NCBI GenBank assembly: GCA_963681505.1
Contig: OY811984.1
Span: 124,001-188,000 of the forward strand
Source: Eunapius fragilis
Taxonomy: Eukaryota > Porifera > Demospongiae > Spongillida > Spongillidae
Direction: 5' to 3'
Length of the DNA: 64,000 nucleotides
Position 1 is the stretch's first letter. The number at the start of each line of letters is the position of its first letter. The notes below the pieces were generated by a model, which ran no database searches, had not been told where the DNA came from, and worked only from the letters and a program-made list of their open reading frames with translations. This document shows, piece after piece, positions 63,245-64,000 of the stretch. Both the position numbers and the translations under genes were made by a program.

Positions 63245-64000
63245 ATAGGTGTGACATTTGTTCAAAGGATGTGTTTTATTCCACCAGTTCAATGTGTTTA
63301 TCGTCGATGTCAATGACAACCCACCCATCTTTAACTTCTTCATCTATACGGCAAATGTGGATGAGTGCTCTCGAGTTGGAACAACAGTACTCACCGTGTC
63401 TGCGACTGATGCTGATGCCACTCCCTCAAATCGTGTCATTCTCTACACCATCACAAACGGAAATACCAACAGTAAAGGATGTTAATGTATTAGCTGGTAC
63501 CTCTGTGAGCACTGTTACTTTCTACACAGATGGTTTTCGCCTTGGTGAATACAGTGGTATCATGGAAACACAGCAGCTTCTCAATTATTTAGTCACTAGG
63601 AACTATAGCCTGACTTTGAATGCCAGAAATCCCGATGGCCTGTCTGTTGCATACTACAGTGTGGTAAGTTATTAAATGGTTAGTTGGTTAAACATGTCAC
63701 GATCCCATCTTATCCCACAGGCTGCAGCAAACATAACCGTGATTGAATGCAATGTTCACGTACCTGTTTTCATTGGTTGCCCCTATCAATGGACTATTTA
63801 TGAAAACACTAACACGATACTTACTGGAGTATTTGCCACTGATGCCAACGTCAATTCACAGTACAGAACTCTGAGATATTCCCTGGATACCTCTAGCGCC
63901 TTGCAACCAATCCCATCAACTTGGTTCACTCTCCCTGATCCTTATGTAAGCCTGCATGCATTACCCTCTCTTTGTACAGGCTTCATTTTCTGTTGTCTAC
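56435..64000 (+). CDS. Large multi-repeat cadherin, N-terminal part (runs off right edge)
   Basis: Secreted or membrane adhesion protein of the classical-to-FAT type. Exon 1 (ATG 56435) encodes a signal peptide, MACNAVYGFVLLACIVTVIG, cut near GQQI. Exon 2 (about 56596-56652) gives TFFEPSSSVTITITEE. Exon 3 gives TVVLELPGYCGTISNW. About ten extracellular cadherin repeats can be counted from calcium-site linkers: VDINDNAPVP (57750), INQPPVC (58750), DVNNNPPV (59185), VNDNDNTPYF (59675), a divergent linker at 60235, FNEFAPV (60940), DVNDNLPV (61715), NIHNNPPTI (62805), DVNDNPPIF (63307) and NVHVPVF (63750). DYE/EYED motifs occur between them, for example LEYEDLPNVF (62577). Several linkers lack canonical acidic residues. 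Exons are short. No transmembrane or cytoplasmic part is in the window, so subclass is open. Confidence 0.88.
57033..57250. repeat. Two poly-C tracts in a cadherin intron
   Basis: C runs of about 40 (57033-57074, followed by GGGGG) and about 27 (57224-57250) lie in the intron between exons 3 and 4. Run lengths are prone to assembly error. Confidence 0.85.
60530..60800. repeat. Degenerate tandem repeat in a cadherin intron
   Basis: Around a dozen degenerate copies of a unit like 'gggatggtaactaagggatt' begin about 35 bp after the donor at about 60492. Confidence 0.85.
61495..61660. repeat. 31-bp tandem repeat in a cadherin intron
   Basis: Just over five copies of a 31-bp unit containing 'tggatggccgtagcctgacc' start about 15-25 bp after the donor that follows ISGTQQC and run nearly to the next acceptor. 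Confidence 0.93.
61995..62215. repeat. GGTTATCAGGGGAGG-type repeat in a cadherin intron
   Basis: About a dozen degenerate copies of 'ggttatcaggggagg', purine- and G-rich, within a cadherin intron. Confidence 0.88.
63172..63243. repeat. (TG)n microsatellite starting at a cadherin donor
   Basis: About 36 TG dinucleotides begin at the 5' splice site after codons for FNDTCQ (CAG|gtgtgtg...), so the donor is the first unit of the microsatellite. The next exon begins about 44 bp after the run. Confidence 0.92.

Overview
This is a gene-dense stretch of nuclear DNA from an early-branching animal. A sponge (Porifera) is my best guess, but it is inferred and not proven. The animal-specific content (a class I forkhead factor, a many-repeat cadherin, HOIP-type RBR ligases, a TIR protein, RAP2), intron-rich genes with short GT-AG introns, and neighbours packed head-to-head fit that reading. 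There are no bacterial operons, no CRISPR array, and no rRNA or tRNA that I could recognise.

Layout, left to right. 1-2749 (-): 5' part of DNA topoisomerase III beta. 2803-3462 (+): SYS1 Golgi membrane protein. 3610-11211 (-) and 11702-17536 (-): two tandem HOIP/RNF31-like linear-ubiquitin ligases whose catalytic halves share near-identical DNA tracts. 17537-20548: a 3-kb gene-poor, TGCATG-rich stretch holding a MITE-like element and a perfect G/C palindrome. 20549-21739 (+): intronless forkhead gene. 21943-31767 (+): GDP-mannose 4,6-dehydratase (GMDS), swollen by kilobases of intronic minisatellite. 31844-32347 (-): TAF11. 32451-39524 (+): importin-4. 39606-40444 (-): TMEM208, in six small exons. 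40580-41135 (+): FAU (ubiquitin-like/ribosomal protein S30). 41675-42214 (+): RAP2 GTPase. 42645-43975 (-): a PUB plus RanBP2-type zinc-finger protein. 44039-46415 (+): GAS8/DRC4 ciliary protein. 46636-46875 (-): ATP synthase subunit f. 47126-48673 (+): TIR-domain protein. 49104-55197 (+): mRNA cap guanine-N7 methyltransferase (RNMT). 56435 to the right edge (+): N-terminal part of a large cadherin.

Two themes stand out. First, introns carry an unusual load of tandem repeats, many starting at or just after a 5' splice site. In GMDS intron 4 and the last RNMT intron the repeat unit contains the exon/intron junction itself, so each array presents about 46-50 tandem copies of a donor-like site. 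Second, two HOIP paralogues, a separate PUB/zinc-finger protein and a TIR protein lie within about 45 kb. In animals such proteins act in linear-ubiquitin and innate-immune signalling. Joint function here is inference from domain content and proximity only.

Exon boundaries were placed by hand from GT/AG sites, reading-frame continuity and remembered protein family features. No search was run. Residue and copy counts are estimates unless stated as base coordinates.
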